A stretch of DNA of 64,000 bases from contig JBBQUT010000001.1 of the NCBI GenBank assembly GCA_038212215.1, positions 321,339 through 385,338 of the forward strand, in the 5' to 3' direction. Made by a program: the position numbers and the translations under genes. The number at the start of each line of letters is the position of its first letter. Positions within the stretch are counted from its first letter, which is position 1. Source of the stretch: JALZAI01 sp038212215. GTDB taxonomy: Bacteria > Actinomycetota > Actinomycetes > Mycobacteriales > Jatrophihabitantaceae. The notes beneath the pieces were generated by a model. It saw nothing but the letters and a program-made list of their open reading frames with translations. It was not told the origin of the DNA and made no database searches. Shown piece by piece: positions 51,125 through 61,934 of the stretch.

Positions 51125-52312
51125 GTGGACGCGCGCACCGGACTACCGGTCGTCGGGATGGTCGGCGCCGGTCAGTTGGCCCGGATGACGCACCAGGCAG
51201 CCATCGCGCTCGGGCAGTCGCTGCGCATCCTCGCCGACTCGCCCGGTGACGGCGCTGCCCTCGTCGCCGCTGACGTTGTCGTGGGCGACTACCGCTCGTT
51301 GGCGGATCTGCGGGCCTTCGCGGGCGGCTGCGACGTGGTCACCTGGGACCACGAGCACGTGCCCAACGAGCACATCGCCGCCTTGGCGGCGGCTGGGGTC
51401 GCGGTGCGTCCCGCCGCCTCAGCACTGCGCTACGCCCAGGACAAGGCGGTGATGCGCGCCCGACTGAGCGAGCTGGGCATCCCGAGCCCGCGCTGGCGCC
51501 TGCTCGACGACGATGATCCGCTCGGCCAGCTCACCGCGTTCGGTGCCGAGGTCGGCTGGCCGCTCGTGCTCAAGGCCACCCGTGGCGGTTACGACGGCAA
51601 GGGGGTGTGGGTGGTCGACTCCGCAGCGGACGCCGCCGACGTGCTCGCTTCGGGCACGCAACTTCTCGTCGAGGAGAATGTAGCGATCGCCCGCGAACTC
51701 GCGGCCGTCGTCGCGTGCTCACCATGGGGGCAGGGCGCGGCGTGGCCGGTGGTCGAGACCGTGCAGCGCGACGGCATCTGCGTCCAGGTGATCGCGCCCG
51801 CACCGGGCCTCGACGACGAGCGCGCCGACGAGGCGCAGCGGCTCGCACTGCGGATCGCCGCCGAACTCGGCGTGACCGGTGTGCTCGCGGTCGAGCTGTT
51901 CGAGACCACCGACGGCCTGCTGTTGATCAACGAGCTGGCGATGCGTCCGCACAACTCGGGACACTGGACGATCGAGGGAGCGCGGACGTCGCAGTTCGAG
52001 CAGCATCTGCGGGCGGTGCTGGACTATCCGCTCGGCAGCACCGCACAGACAGCGCCCGTCGTGGTCATGGCCAACCTGCTCGGCGGGCCCGACGACGTCA
52101 CGCCCAAAGGCATCGACGAGCGGGTGCACCACTGCATGGCGAAGTGGCCGGATGTGAAGATTCACTTGTACGGCAAGGGATTTCGGCCCGGTCGCAAGGT
52201 CGGTCACGTGACCGCTCTGGGTAACGATCTCGGCGAGGTGCGTGCTCGCGCCAGCGCTGCGGCGGATTATCTGAGCAACGGCGACCACCCGAGCGGCGAC
52301 CAGCATGGCTGA
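51125..52312 (+). CDS. purK: N5-carboxyaminoimidazole ribonucleotide synthase PurK
   Basis: Purine biosynthesis: ATP-dependent carboxylation of aminoimidazole ribonucleotide to N5-CAIR. 395 residues from the GTG at 51125; the frame is open back to 51014 but that part overlaps the divergent gtrA start and has no family similarity. The ATP-grasp fold shows PVVGMVGAGQLARM at the start, then ATRGGYDGKGVWVV, VEENVAIARELAAVVA and NELAMRPHNSGHWTIEGARTSQFEQHLRA. It overlaps purE by 8 nt, a typical actinobacterial purK-purE operon. Confidence 0.95.
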   Translation: MDARTGLPVVGMVGAGQLARMTHQAAIALGQSLRILADSPGDGAALVAADVVVGDYRSLADLRAFAGGCDVVTWDHEHVPNEHIAALAAAGVAVRPAASALRYAQDKAVMRARLSELGIPSPRWRLLDDDDPLGQLTAFGAEVGWPLVLKATRGGYDGKGVWVVDSAADAADVLASGTQLLVEENVAIARELAAVVACSPWGQGAAWPVVETVQRDGICVQVIAPAPGLDDERADEAQRLALRIAAELGVTGVLAVELFETTDGLLLINELAMRPHNSGHWTIEGARTSQFEQHLRAVLDYPLGSTAQTAPVVVMANLLGGPDDVTPKGIDERVHHCMAKWPDVKIHLYGKGFRPGRKVGHVTALGNDLGEVRARASAAADYLSNGDHPSGDQHG

Positions 52313-52805
52313 CCCGATTGTCGGCGTGATCATGGGCAGCGACTCGGACTGGCCGGTGATGTCCGCCGCCGCCGAGGCGCTTGAGGAATTCGGTGTCGCG
52401 CACGAGGTGCGCGTCGTCTCGGCGCACCGCACGCCACTGGACATGGCGGCCTACGCACAGCAGGCCGCCGCGCGCGGTCTCAAAGTGATCATCGCCGGAG
52501 CCGGCGGAGCAGCGCACCTGCCGGGAATGGTCGCCTCGCTCACCGCGCTGCCGGTGATCGGTGTGCCGGTGCCGCTGAAATACCTCGACGGCATGGACTC
52601 GCTGCTGTCGATCGTGCAGATGCCCGCTGGTATTCCCGTCGCCACCGTGTCGGTCGGTGGCGCGCGAAATGCCGGCTTGCTGGCCGTTCGCATCCTCGCC
52701 GTGTCGGACGCAACGTTGACGCGGCGGGTGGCGCAGTTCCAGCAGCAGCTGGCCGAGGCCGCCCGCGAGAAAGACGCGGCGCTGCAACGCATGATCAATC
52801 CCTGA
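52305..52805 (+). CDS. purE: N5-carboxyaminoimidazole ribonucleotide mutase PurE
   Basis: Converts N5-CAIR to CAIR after PurK. 166 residues: GVIMGSDSDWPVMSAAAEAL near the start, then VVSAHRTPLDM, with the active-site His, and AGGAAHLPGMVASLT. Complete and of class I type. Translationally coupled with purK (8-nt overlap). The hydrolase/ABC fusion follows 81 nt downstream on the same strand and may be read from the same message. Confidence 0.96.
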   Translation: MADPIVGVIMGSDSDWPVMSAAAEALEEFGVAHEVRVVSAHRTPLDMAAYAQQAAARGLKVIIAGAGGAAHLPGMVASLTALPVIGVPVPLKYLDGMDSLLSIVQMPAGIPVATVSVGGARNAGLLAVRILAVSDATLTRRVAQFQQQLAEAAREKDAALQRMINP

Positions 52806-52886
52806 GCGGTCAGGCTCGGGCGTGAGCGACGCTTGCGAGCGAACCAGTGTGGTCGGCCGCGCCGGATCGATCCGTACGCTGGCGTA

Positions 52887-55538
52887 ATGACACGGGGTGC
52901 GTTGCTGAAAAAATTCCGATCCCCGTGGGCGATCGCTGCTGTTGTGCTGGTGCTGGGCATCGCTGTGGCGTTGGCGTTCAGCTCGTCCGGCTCCAGCACG
53001 TCGGTAAAGAAGAGCTCGCGTTTCATTGCCGGCACGCCCGAGGGCAACGCCGCGGTCAAGCTCGACACCACCCTCTACGTCCCGAATTCGACGCCCGCGC
53101 CGGCCGTCCTGCTGGCGCACGGGTTCGGCGGTGACAAGGATTCGGTGTCCAGCGAGGCAACCACCCTCGCCCAGCACGGTTACGTTGTGCTCGCCTACAC
53201 CGCCCGCGGTTTCGGGAACTCCGGTGGCAACATTCATCTGGACGCCCCGGCGTACGAGGTCAAGGACGCCCGCCTGCTGGTGAGCTATCTCGCGTCGCGC
53301 AGCGAGGTGCAGAAGAAGAACGGGAAGCCGCAGATCGCCGTCGCGGGCGGGTCGTACGGCGGCGGGCTGGCCCTGCTGCTCGCCGGCACCGATAGCCGGA
53401 TCACTGCGGTCGCTGCCGATATCACCTGGAACGACCTGTCGCAGGCTCTTTTCCCGAACGCGGCGAGCAATCAGCCCGGGGTGTTCAAGAAATTGTGGGT
53501 CGGGACGCTGTTCGGGTCCGCGTTCGGCAACGGCGGGACGAAGGCGTGCGGCCGCTTCGCTGCGGACGCGTGCGCCGCCTACCAGGAGGCCGCATCGTCC
53601 GGGCAGGCGACGCCGGCGCTGCAAACGCTGTTACGGCAGGCCAGCCCGTCCACCGTGTTGAGCCAGATCAAGGCCCCGACCCTGCTGACTCAGGGCGAGG
53701 AGGACTCGCTGTTCACGCTGAGCCAGGCCGACGCGAACGCACGCGGCATCGCCGCCAACGGCACGCCGGTGCGGGTGGTCTGGCGAGCGGGCGGGCACGA
53801 CAACTCGGCCAATGGTGGCGCCACGCTCACCGCCGCGGTCCTGGACTGGTTCGGCAAGGCTTTCGGCGCCGGGATCACCGGCGCGCAACCGTTCCAGCTG
53901 GCGCAGCTCAACGGCTCGGTGTCGGCGGCAAGCGGCGAAATCACCCAGCAGAATCTGCAGGCCTCGGGCTACCCGGGCATCGGCGGCACGGCCCGCAAGA
54001 CTCGCACGGTCGCGCTCCTCGGCCCACCCCAGCAGGTCGGCGCGCCCGCCGGTGGCACGCCTGCGGCGATCTCCTCGATCCCCGGCTTGTCCGGTGCCCT
54101 CTCACAGTTCGGCAGGGTCTCCAGCATTCTGAGCTCGCTGTCGGTGGTCCCGGAGCAGACGGCGGGATTTATTTCCGCTCCGGTGCACGGCAGCTCGGTC
54201 ATCGCCGGGTCCTCGACGGTGCGGATCACCGTCACGTCCAGCACGAGCGGCGCGGTGACGCTGTTCGCCGCGCTGCGGGATCTGCCCTCGTCGGGCGCGC
54301 CGTCCGGCGCGCAGGCCGGCTCCGACTTCCTCGGCCAAGCTGTGGCGGAGTTCGCGAAGAGCAAGCTGCCCGCGCAGCTCGTCGCACCTTTGCGCCTGAG
54401 TGGCATGCGGGCCGGCGTGCCGCGGACCGTGACGGTGCAGCTGCCGGGCATCGTGCAGACCGTGCCGAACGGCGACCGGCTGGTGCTCACCGTCGCGACA
54501 ACCGACTTCGCCTACCAGATGCCCTCGGACCCGAGTACCTACACGATCGCGCTGGCCGACGCTTCGAACCAGCTCAGGGTCCCGGTCACCCTGGGCGCCA
54601 AGGCGCTGAAGTCCGGCCAACAGCCTGCCGCGTGGCTGATCACCGGCGCGCTGATCTGCCTGCTCGCGCTTGCAGTGGTCGCGCTGGAGATCAAGCGACG
54701 GCGCCGGGTACTTCGTCCGGCGCCGGAACTTGCCGAGGTCCCGGTTGCGATCGCGGGCCTGGTCAAGGAGTATGCAGGCGGCTACCGCGCGGTCGACGAC
54801 GTCACGTTCCGCGTCGAAGCGGGCCAGGTCGTCGGTCTGCTCGGGCCGAACGGTGCGGGAAAGACCACCCTGCTGCGCGTGCTCGTCGGGCTGATCACGC
54901 CGACGGCGGGCACGGTGCATGTGTTCGGCGATCCGGTCTACCCCGGCGCGCCGGTGCTGGCCCGCCTCGGCGCCTTCATCGAGGGACCCGGCTTCCTGCC
55001 GCACCTGACCGGACGCGAGAACCTGCGCCTGTTCTGGGCGGCGACCGGGCGGCCCGAGGAGGAGGCGGACTTCCAGACCGCGCTGGACATCGCCGGACTC
55101 GGCTCGTCGATCGAGCGCCGGGTGCGCACGTACAGCCACGGGATGAGCCAGCGGCTCGGTATCGCCCAGGCGATGCTGGGGCTGCCGGAACTGCTCGTCC
55201 TCGACGAGCCGACCAACGGCCTCGACCCGCCGCAGATCGCCGAGATGCGCGAGGTGCTGCGGCGCTATGCAGAAACCGGGCGCACGGTGGTGGTGTCCAG
55301 CCACCTGTTGGCGGAGGTGGAGCAGACCTGCACGCACGTCGTCGTCATGCACAAGGGCAAGCTCGTCGCCGCGGGATCGGTCAACGAGATCGCCGGCACC
55401 GGCGGGTTCCAGCTCGCGGTCGCCGATCCGTCGCGAGCCGCAGAGGTGCTTGCGGCGGCGGGCATCAGTACCGAGATGGTGCCGGCCCGGCGGGCCCTCG
55501 AAGACGTGTTCCTCGGACTGGTCGGAGCAGACGAATGA
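52887..55538 (+). CDS. Fused extracytoplasmic serine hydrolase / ABC transporter ATPase
   Basis: 883 residues from the ATG at 52887. Order: TM1 (14-32); an alpha/beta hydrolase of the CocE/S15 X-Pro-peptidase type with elbow GGSYGG (Ser156), candidate Asp273 and His304 (GGHDN); a beta-rich domain (~430-570); TM2 (583-601) followed by EIKRRRR; then an ABC ATPase (~618-850) with Walker A GPNGAGKT (653-660), signature YSHGMSQ, Walker B LLVLDEP and H-loop His806. Positive-inside charges put the hydrolase outside and the ATPase inside. Its stop overlaps the start of a permease gene by 4 nt. It probably couples export or surface release to hydrolysis; substrate unknown. Confidence 0.9.
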   Translation: MTRGALLKKFRSPWAIAAVVLVLGIAVALAFSSSGSSTSVKKSSRFIAGTPEGNAAVKLDTTLYVPNSTPAPAVLLAHGFGGDKDSVSSEATTLAQHGYVVLAYTARGFGNSGGNIHLDAPAYEVKDARLLVSYLASRSEVQKKNGKPQIAVAGGSYGGGLALLLAGTDSRITAVAADITWNDLSQALFPNAASNQPGVFKKLWVGTLFGSAFGNGGTKACGRFAADACAAYQEAASSGQATPALQTLLRQASPSTVLSQIKAPTLLTQGEEDSLFTLSQADANARGIAANGTPVRVVWRAGGHDNSANGGATLTAAVLDWFGKAFGAGITGAQPFQLAQLNGSVSAASGEITQQNLQASGYPGIGGTARKTRTVALLGPPQQVGAPAGGTPAAISSIPGLSGALSQFGRVSSILSSLSVVPEQTAGFISAPVHGSSVIAGSSTVRITVTSSTSGAVTLFAALRDLPSSGAPSGAQAGSDFLGQAVAEFAKSKLPAQLVAPLRLSGMRAGVPRTVTVQLPGIVQTVPNGDRLVLTVATTDFAYQMPSDPSTYTIALADASNQLRVPVTLGAKALKSGQQPAAWLITGALICLLALAVVALEIKRRRRVLRPAPELAEVPVAIAGLVKEYAGGYRAVDDVTFRVEAGQVVGLLGPNGAGKTTLLRVLVGLITPTAGTVHVFGDPVYPGAPVLARLGAFIEGPGFLPHLTGRENLRLFWAATGRPEEEADFQTALDIAGLGSSIERRVRTYSHGMSQRLGIAQAMLGLPELLVLDEPTNGLDPPQIAEMREVLRRYAETGRTVVVSSHLLAEVEQTCTHVVVMHKGKLVAAGSVNEIAGTGGFQLAVADPSRAAEVLAAAGISTEMVPARRALEDVFLGLVGADE

Positions 55539-56449
55539 GCCAACCGCAACGTCCCCCTAGCGCGGCAGCAACCCGGCGCGGCGTGCATGAACGGCTGGCC
55601 TCGCTCGGCCCGGCTCACCCGCCGAACTTCAACCCGCGGCGGACGTTACGCCTGCGCGTCGAGTTCGAGCGCCAGCTCAGGCGGCGGCGCACGCAGATCG
55701 CGTTCGGGTTCCTGCTCGTCCTGCCGATCATCATCGCGCTTGCCTTCCAACTCGGCGGCACCGACCCGGGAAACGGCGCGCCGGAACTCGTCGGGCTGGC
55801 CACCGCCGGGGCGGCGAACTTCACCTTGTTCACCGAGTTCGCCTCGGTCGGCTTCCTGCTCGTGGTGATCGTGACGCTGTTCTTCGGTGACACGGTGGCC
55901 AGCGAGGCGAACTGGGCGTCGCTGCGTTACCTGCTCGCGCAGCCCGTCCCGCGCTCGCGGCTGCTGCGTCAGAAGATGATCGTCGCAGCCGCTCTGAGCG
56001 TGGCTGCGAACATCGTGCTGCCTGCCTGGGCCTACCTGGTCGGGGGGGTGTTCTTCGGCTGGGCGCCGGCCCGTTCGCCGCTCGGTGACACCTTCGACAC
56101 CGCCGCTTCACTCGGCCGGTTGGTCGTGATCGTGTGCTACGTATGCATCGCGCTGATGACGGTGTCGTCACTGGCGTTCCTGCTGAGTGTCTCGGTCGAC
56201 AACCCGCTCGGGGCGGTGGGCGGTGCGGTGCTGTTCTCGGTCGTCTCCAGCATCATCGACCAGATCACCGCCCTCGGCACGGCTCGGCACTACTTGCCTA
56301 CGCACTGGAACTACTCCTGGGTCGACACGCTGAGCACACCCATCAGATGGGACGACATGGTGCGGGGCAGCGGGCTGGCGCTGTGCTACACGGCGGTGTT
56401 CCTGACGCTGGCGTGGTTGCGCTTCGACCGTAAGGACGTCACCAGCTGA
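55535..56449 (+). CDS. ABC-2 type permease partner of the hydrolase/ATPase fusion
   Basis: 304 residues with six or so membrane helices: first ~58-76, then around 103-122, 146-170, 195-220, 228-243 and the last near 280-297. A cytoplasmic coupling region LRYLLAQPVPRSRLLRQKMIV matches ABC-2 permeases of drug, bacitracin or polysaccharide exporters. The basic N-terminus (RRTLRLRVEFERQLRRRRTQ) is also typical. The ATG overlaps the fusion stop (ATGA), so the two are made together and presumably form the transporter. Note that its reading frame stays open 2 kb upstream within the fusion gene; that part is not coding. Confidence 0.9.
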   Translation: MSQPQRPPSAAATRRGVHERLASLGPAHPPNFNPRRTLRLRVEFERQLRRRRTQIAFGFLLVLPIIIALAFQLGGTDPGNGAPELVGLATAGAANFTLFTEFASVGFLLVVIVTLFFGDTVASEANWASLRYLLAQPVPRSRLLRQKMIVAAALSVAANIVLPAWAYLVGGVFFGWAPARSPLGDTFDTAASLGRLVVIVCYVCIALMTVSSLAFLLSVSVDNPLGAVGGAVLFSVVSSIIDQITALGTARHYLPTHWNYSWVDTLSTPIRWDDMVRGSGLALCYTAVFLTLAWLRFDRKDVTS

Positions 56450-56454
56450 GCGGG

Positions 56455-57066
56455 GTGCGCACCGTCTCGGTCGGCGCTGCCCGGCTGCGGCGCTGGCTGG
56501 ACGGGTTCGTCGAGCGGCACGGCTCAGCAGTCGTCGGCGGCGACGCCGCTGTCCTCACGCTGGTCGGGGCGGACGGTGCGCAGGCCTGGGTCCACGTGCC
56601 GTTCCCGCCGCTTGCCGGACCGCCCGAGATCGCGGCGCTCGTGGCGCACGCCGAACGCTCGCGCCGGATCGGGGTACTGCTCGTGCGTCGGGGCGGGTAC
56701 GCAGCCGGAATCTTCGCCGGGACCGTCCTGGAGGCGTCGAAGGTCGGCTCGTCCTACGTGCAGGGGACGACGAAGGCGGGCGGCTGGTCGCAGCAGCGCT
56801 ACGCACGCCGCCGGGCCAACCAGGCGTCGGCCGCGTTCGCGGACGCCGCGGACACGGCGGTGCGGGTGTTCGGCACCCGCAAGCTGGACGCGCTCGTGCT
56901 GGGCGGGGACAAGGCGGGCGTGCAGGAGGTGCTGGCCGACCGGCGGTTGAGCCACCTCAGCGACCGCGTCAGCGGGCCCTGGCTGGCGGTGAAGGACCCA
57001 CGGCTGCGAGTGCTGCAAGCAACGCCCGAGCAGTTCCTGATCGTGCGCATCGACCTCGACCCCTGA
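56455..57066 (+). CDS. acVLRF1 family protein (actinobacterial release-factor-like peptidyl-tRNA hydrolase)
   Basis: 203 residues. The family is related to eRF1/VLRF1-type release factors: the loop GTTKAGGWSQQRYARRRANQ (~104-123) is its hallmark, with the Gln expected to promote peptidyl-tRNA hydrolysis. Family members are thought to act in ribosome rescue or quality control, on the basis of similarity to Vms1. LDALVLGGDKAGVQEVLAD forms the second half. The GTG start lies 5 nt after the permease stop, so it belongs to the same operon as the hydrolase/ABC fusion. It is convergent with ugd, with a short CCGG-TCGCG-CCGG hairpin in between (57075-57087). Confidence 0.9.
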   Translation: MRTVSVGAARLRRWLDGFVERHGSAVVGGDAAVLTLVGADGAQAWVHVPFPPLAGPPEIAALVAHAERSRRIGVLLVRRGGYAAGIFAGTVLEASKVGSSYVQGTTKAGGWSQQRYARRRANQASAAFADAADTAVRVFGTRKLDALVLGGDKAGVQEVLADRRLSHLSDRVSGPWLAVKDPRLRVLQATPEQFLIVRIDLDP

Positions 57067-57094
57067 CTCCAGCGCCGGTCGCGCCGGACTCAGC

Positions 57095-58417
57095 TCAGGG
57101 ACGGCCGAGCGCCCGGTACTGCCAGCCCGCGGCGCGCCACTGCACCGGATCGAGGACGTTTCGGCCGTCGACCAGCTTGCGCTGCGCTACCAGCTTGCCC
57201 ACCTCGTCCGGAAGCATGGTCTTGAACTCGTCCCACTCGGTCAGCAGGAACACGATGTCCGCGCCGCGCAGCGCGTCGTCCATCGAATCGGCGTAGTGCA
57301 GTTGCGGATGCACGCGCCGGGCATTCTCCAGCGCCTGCGGGTCATAGACGACTACCTTGGCAGCCCGGCGGCCCATCGCCGCGGCGACGTCGAGGGCCGG
57401 CGATTCGCGGATGTCGTCAGAATTCGGCTTGAACGCCGCGCCGAGCACCGCAACGTGCGAACCCAGCCACGACCCGTCGAGCAGTTCGGTGCCGAGATCG
57501 ACGGTGCGTGCTCTGCGTCGCAGGTTGATCTGATCCACCTCGTGCAGGAACGACACCGCCTGGTCGACGCCGAGTTCACCCGCGCGTGCGATGAACCCGC
57601 GGATGTCCTTGGGCAGGCAGCCACCACCGAAGCCGAGCCCGGCGTTGAGGAACTTGCGGCCGATCCGCTCGTCGTGCCCGATAGCCTCGGCCAGCTTGGT
57701 GACGTCGGCGCCCGTCGTCTCGCACACCTCGGCCATCGCATTGATGAAGGAAATCTTGGTCGCGAGGAAGGAGTTCGCCGCGACCTTGACCAGTTCTGCG
57801 GTCGCGAAGTCGGTGATGACGACAGGGCTGCCGGCCTGGATGGTCGACTCGTACACGGCACGCAGCTGCTGCTCGGCCCACTGTGACGCGACTCCGAACA
57901 CCAGCCGGTCCGGGCGCAGGGTGTCCTTCACGGCATGACCCTCGCGCAGGAACTCCGGGTTCCACGCGAGTTCGACATCCGGGCATGGGGCGAGCGAGTC
58001 GAGCAGGTGCTGCATGCGGGCGGCGGTGCCGGCGGGCACCGTCGACTTGCCGACCACCAGCACCTTGCGGGTGAGATGCGGTGCGAGCGAGGTGAAAGCA
58101 GCGTCGACGAAGCGCATGTCCGCAGCCAGCTCGCCGGCGCGCTGCGGCGTCCCGACACACACGAAGTGCACGTCGGCGAACTCAGCCACTTCGGCATAGG
58201 ACGTGGTGAAGCGCAGGTGCTCGCCGCGGACGTGCTTGCGGAGCAGTTCCGGCAGTTCTGGTTCGAAGAATGGCACCTCACCGGCGCGTAGTTTGTCGAT
58301 CTTGGCCTGGTCGACGTCCAGCCCAATGACGTCGAAGCCGAGCTCCACCATGCACACCGCGTGGGTTGCGCCGAGGTAGCCGGTCCCGATCACGGACAGA
58401 CGAGGTCGATCGCTCAT
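57095..58417 (-). CDS. ugd: UDP-glucose 6-dehydrogenase
   Basis: NAD-dependent four-electron oxidation of UDP-glucose to UDP-glucuronate, used for surface polysaccharides. 440 residues from the ATG at 58415-58417. The Rossmann motif VIGTGYLGATHAV opens the protein. The catalytic Cys is in GLGFGGGCLPKDIRGF and a Lys-containing VKVAANSFLATKISF helix precedes it. The C-terminal domain contains VLGAAFKPNSDDIRESPALD. It is divergent from pgi (124 nt apart), which acts nearby in hexose-phosphate metabolism. No glycosyltransferase cluster is adjacent. Confidence 0.94.
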   Translation of the reverse strand: MSDRPRLSVIGTGYLGATHAVCMVELGFDVIGLDVDQAKIDKLRAGEVPFFEPELPELLRKHVRGEHLRFTTSYAEVAEFADVHFVCVGTPQRAGELAADMRFVDAAFTSLAPHLTRKVLVVGKSTVPAGTAARMQHLLDSLAPCPDVELAWNPEFLREGHAVKDTLRPDRLVFGVASQWAEQQLRAVYESTIQAGSPVVITDFATAELVKVAANSFLATKISFINAMAEVCETTGADVTKLAEAIGHDERIGRKFLNAGLGFGGGCLPKDIRGFIARAGELGVDQAVSFLHEVDQINLRRRARTVDLGTELLDGSWLGSHVAVLGAAFKPNSDDIRESPALDVAAAMGRRAAKVVVYDPQALENARRVHPQLHYADSMDDALRGADIVFLLTEWDEFKTMLPDEVGKLVAQRKLVDGRNVLDPVQWRAAGWQYRALGRP

Positions 58418-58541
58418 CGAGAACTTCCGTTCACGGCGGGGGGACGGGGTGCTGTGAGGGTATCGGGGACGGTCCCCTCCTGCGCACCGGCCGGGTCTGG
58501 TACGCATTGTCAATGGCAACACGTGTCCCCGGACTTTTCCG

Positions 58542-60181
<1,640 letters not shown>

Positions 60182-60185
<4 letters not shown>

Positions 60186-61207
60186 CAATGCAGCTGGGAA
60201 TGATCGGCCTTGGTCGCATGGGCGCCAACATCCTGCGTCGGGTTATGCGCGATGGGCATGCGGGCGTCGCATTCGACACCAATGCCGACAGCGTCGCGGT
60301 GCTGGAGAAGGACGGCGCGACCGGCACCACCAAGCTCGAGGATTTCGTCGCCGCGCTCGACAAGCCGCGTGTCGCGTGGGTGATGATCCCCGCGGGCATC
60401 ACCGGCAAGGTCGTCGAGCAGCTCGCCGAGCTGTTGGACGAGGGCGACATCATCATCGACGGTGGTAACTCCAACTACCGCGAGGACATCGACCGGGCCG
60501 CCGCGTTGAAGACGAAAGGCATCCACTATGTGGACGTCGGAACCAGCGGCGGCGTATGGGGACTCGAGCGCGGGTACTGCCTGATGATCGGCGGCGAGGA
60601 CGACACCGTTGCGCATCTGGATCCGCTCTTCGCCTCGATCGCGCCCGGTGCGGGCGAGATCGACCGCACCGCGGGGCGTTCCGGCGATCCGGCGCCCGAG
60701 GAGCAGGGGTACTACCACTGCGGTCCCAACGGATCAGGGCACTTCGTCAAGATGGTCCACAACGGCATCGAATACGGCATCATGGCCGCCTACGCCGAAG
60801 GTCTGAACGTGCTGCACCACGCAGACGCGGGCAAGTCCGGTGTCGAACATTCCGCGGAGACGACGCCGCTGGAACAGCCGCAGTACTACCAGTACACGAT
60901 CGACATCTCGAAGGTGACCGAGGTGTGGCGCCGCGGCTCGGTGATCGCCTCCTGGCTGCTGGATCTCACCGCGGGGGCGTTAATCGGTGACCCCGATCTG
61001 GAATCCGTCGCCGGGCGGGTCTCCGACTCGGGTGAGGGCCGCTGGACGATCAAGGCTGCGATCGACGAGGGCGTGCCGGTGCCGGTGCTGTCGGCCGCGC
61101 TGTTCGCCCGGTTCAGCAGCCGAGGCGAGGCCGTGTACGCGGACAAGCTGCTTTCTGCGATGCGCAAGGCGTTCGGCGGGCACACGGAGCTCCCTTCCGG
61201 CGAGTAG
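60182..61207 (+). CDS. gnd: 6-phosphogluconate dehydrogenase, decarboxylating (short, GndA type)
   Basis: Oxidises 6-phosphogluconate to ribulose-5-phosphate and CO2. 341 residues, the shorter form that is usually NAD- rather than NADP-dependent. GMIGLGRMGANILRRV is the cofactor loop; DGGNSNYREDIDRA and DVGTSGGVWGLERGYC follow. The catalytic Lys is in GHFVKMVHNGIEYGIM. Coupled to pgi through an ATGA overlap. A second in-frame ATG lies 6 nt into the gene. No zwf or gluconate kinase is adjacent. Confidence 0.95.
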
Positions 61208-61279
61208 GTGTCTGGCGTTGTCCGGTAGTTATCCACAGGCCGGATTCGAGGCTGGCTGAGTTCGCCTAGCCTTTCGCGT

Positions 61280-61585
61280 GTGACCGGATTCGATGTCTCG
61301 CCGGGAGAGTTCGAGTCGGCGTCGGCCGTGCTCGGCGAGGTTGGTACGGGCTTGCGCGCGGAGTTGACGTCGTTGGCCGCACGGGTCGACGCACTGCAGT
61401 CGTCGTGGCAGGGCGCTGCGGCGTCGGCGTTCGAGGGCGGCTGGCTCGAGTGGGAGTCGGGCGCGCGTGCGGTGATCGGCGCCCTCGCGACAATGTCGGC
61501 GTTGTTGCGGGCCAGCGGCGCCGGATACGCCTCCGGCGAGCGCGGTTCGGTTGGCGCCGTTCTGGCGTCCGCGCGGCGGCTCTGA
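61280..61585 (+). CDS. WXG100-like protein, first of a pair
   Basis: 101-residue helical-hairpin protein of the ESAT-6/WXG100 superfamily. The turn between the two helices is SSWQGAAASAF (W-x-G present, ~50-60). The second helix ends in ARAVIGALATMSALLRASGAGY, which includes the YxxxE-like export-signal region in diverged form (YASGE). The GTG start follows 72 nt after gnd. Such proteins are exported as dimers by type VII (ESX) systems; no ESX core gene lies in the window. Its stop overlaps the next gene (TGATG). Confidence 0.85.
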   Translation: MTGFDVSPGEFESASAVLGEVGTGLRAELTSLAARVDALQSSWQGAAASAFEGGWLEWESGARAVIGALATMSALLRASGAGYASGERGSVGAVLASARRL

Positions 61586-61872
61586 TGAGCGCGTTCGCGG
61601 TTGACCTGCAGGCGCTGCAGGATGCGATCGGGCGGATGGCTGGGTTCGAGTCGCTGTTGGAGGGCGGCTTGGACGAGGTCGATGCCCGGGCACGTTCGTT
61701 GCAGTCGAGCTGGTCGGGTGCCGCTGCGGGGGAGTACGCGGTGGCGCATCGGCAATGGCTCGGCGGCGCGCGCGACATGCATGCGGCGCTGGGGCAGATG
61801 CGGCGGATTGCTGCGATCGCGCAGGAGAACTACGCCGCGGCGATCGAGGCCAATACCGCGATGTGGCCGTGA
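61585..61872 (+). CDS. WXG100-like protein, second of a pair
   Basis: 95 residues from the ATG at 61585, overlapping the stop of the first protein by 1 nt. The hairpin turn is QSSWSGAAAGEY, nearly identical to that of its partner. The second helix ends IAAIAQENYAAAIEANTAMW. The two probably form a heterodimer, like EsxA/EsxB. The frame is open further upstream but that would run through the first gene. Substrate of an unlinked ESX exporter is the likely role; a toxin fusion is not seen. Confidence 0.85.
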   Translation: MSAFAVDLQALQDAIGRMAGFESLLEGGLDEVDARARSLQSSWSGAAAGEYAVAHRQWLGGARDMHAALGQMRRIAAIAQENYAAAIEANTAMWP

Positions 61873-61910
61873 CCCCTGTCGTCTTCGGTCGGGTTCGAGG
61901 CCGCGCGGGC

Positions 61911-61934
61911 GATAGCGCTTGTTCAGCCGCTATC
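61911..61934. repeat. Partial copy of the dispersed palindrome (inner arms only)
   Basis: GATAGCG (61911-61917) and CGCTATC (61928-61934) with a 10-nt loop match the inner arms of copies A and B, without the GGTTTGCA outer arms. It is in the 255-nt gap between the WXG100 pair and the LysE gene, where nothing else is recognised. Confidence 0.4.

Noticed and set aside
53495..55534. Upstream extension of the permease frame through the fusion gene
   Set aside because: 680 open codons precede the permease ATG, but they overlap the hydrolase/ATPase in another frame and are Arg/Gly/Ala-rich without motifs. The ATGA overlap start at 55535 is the real one.
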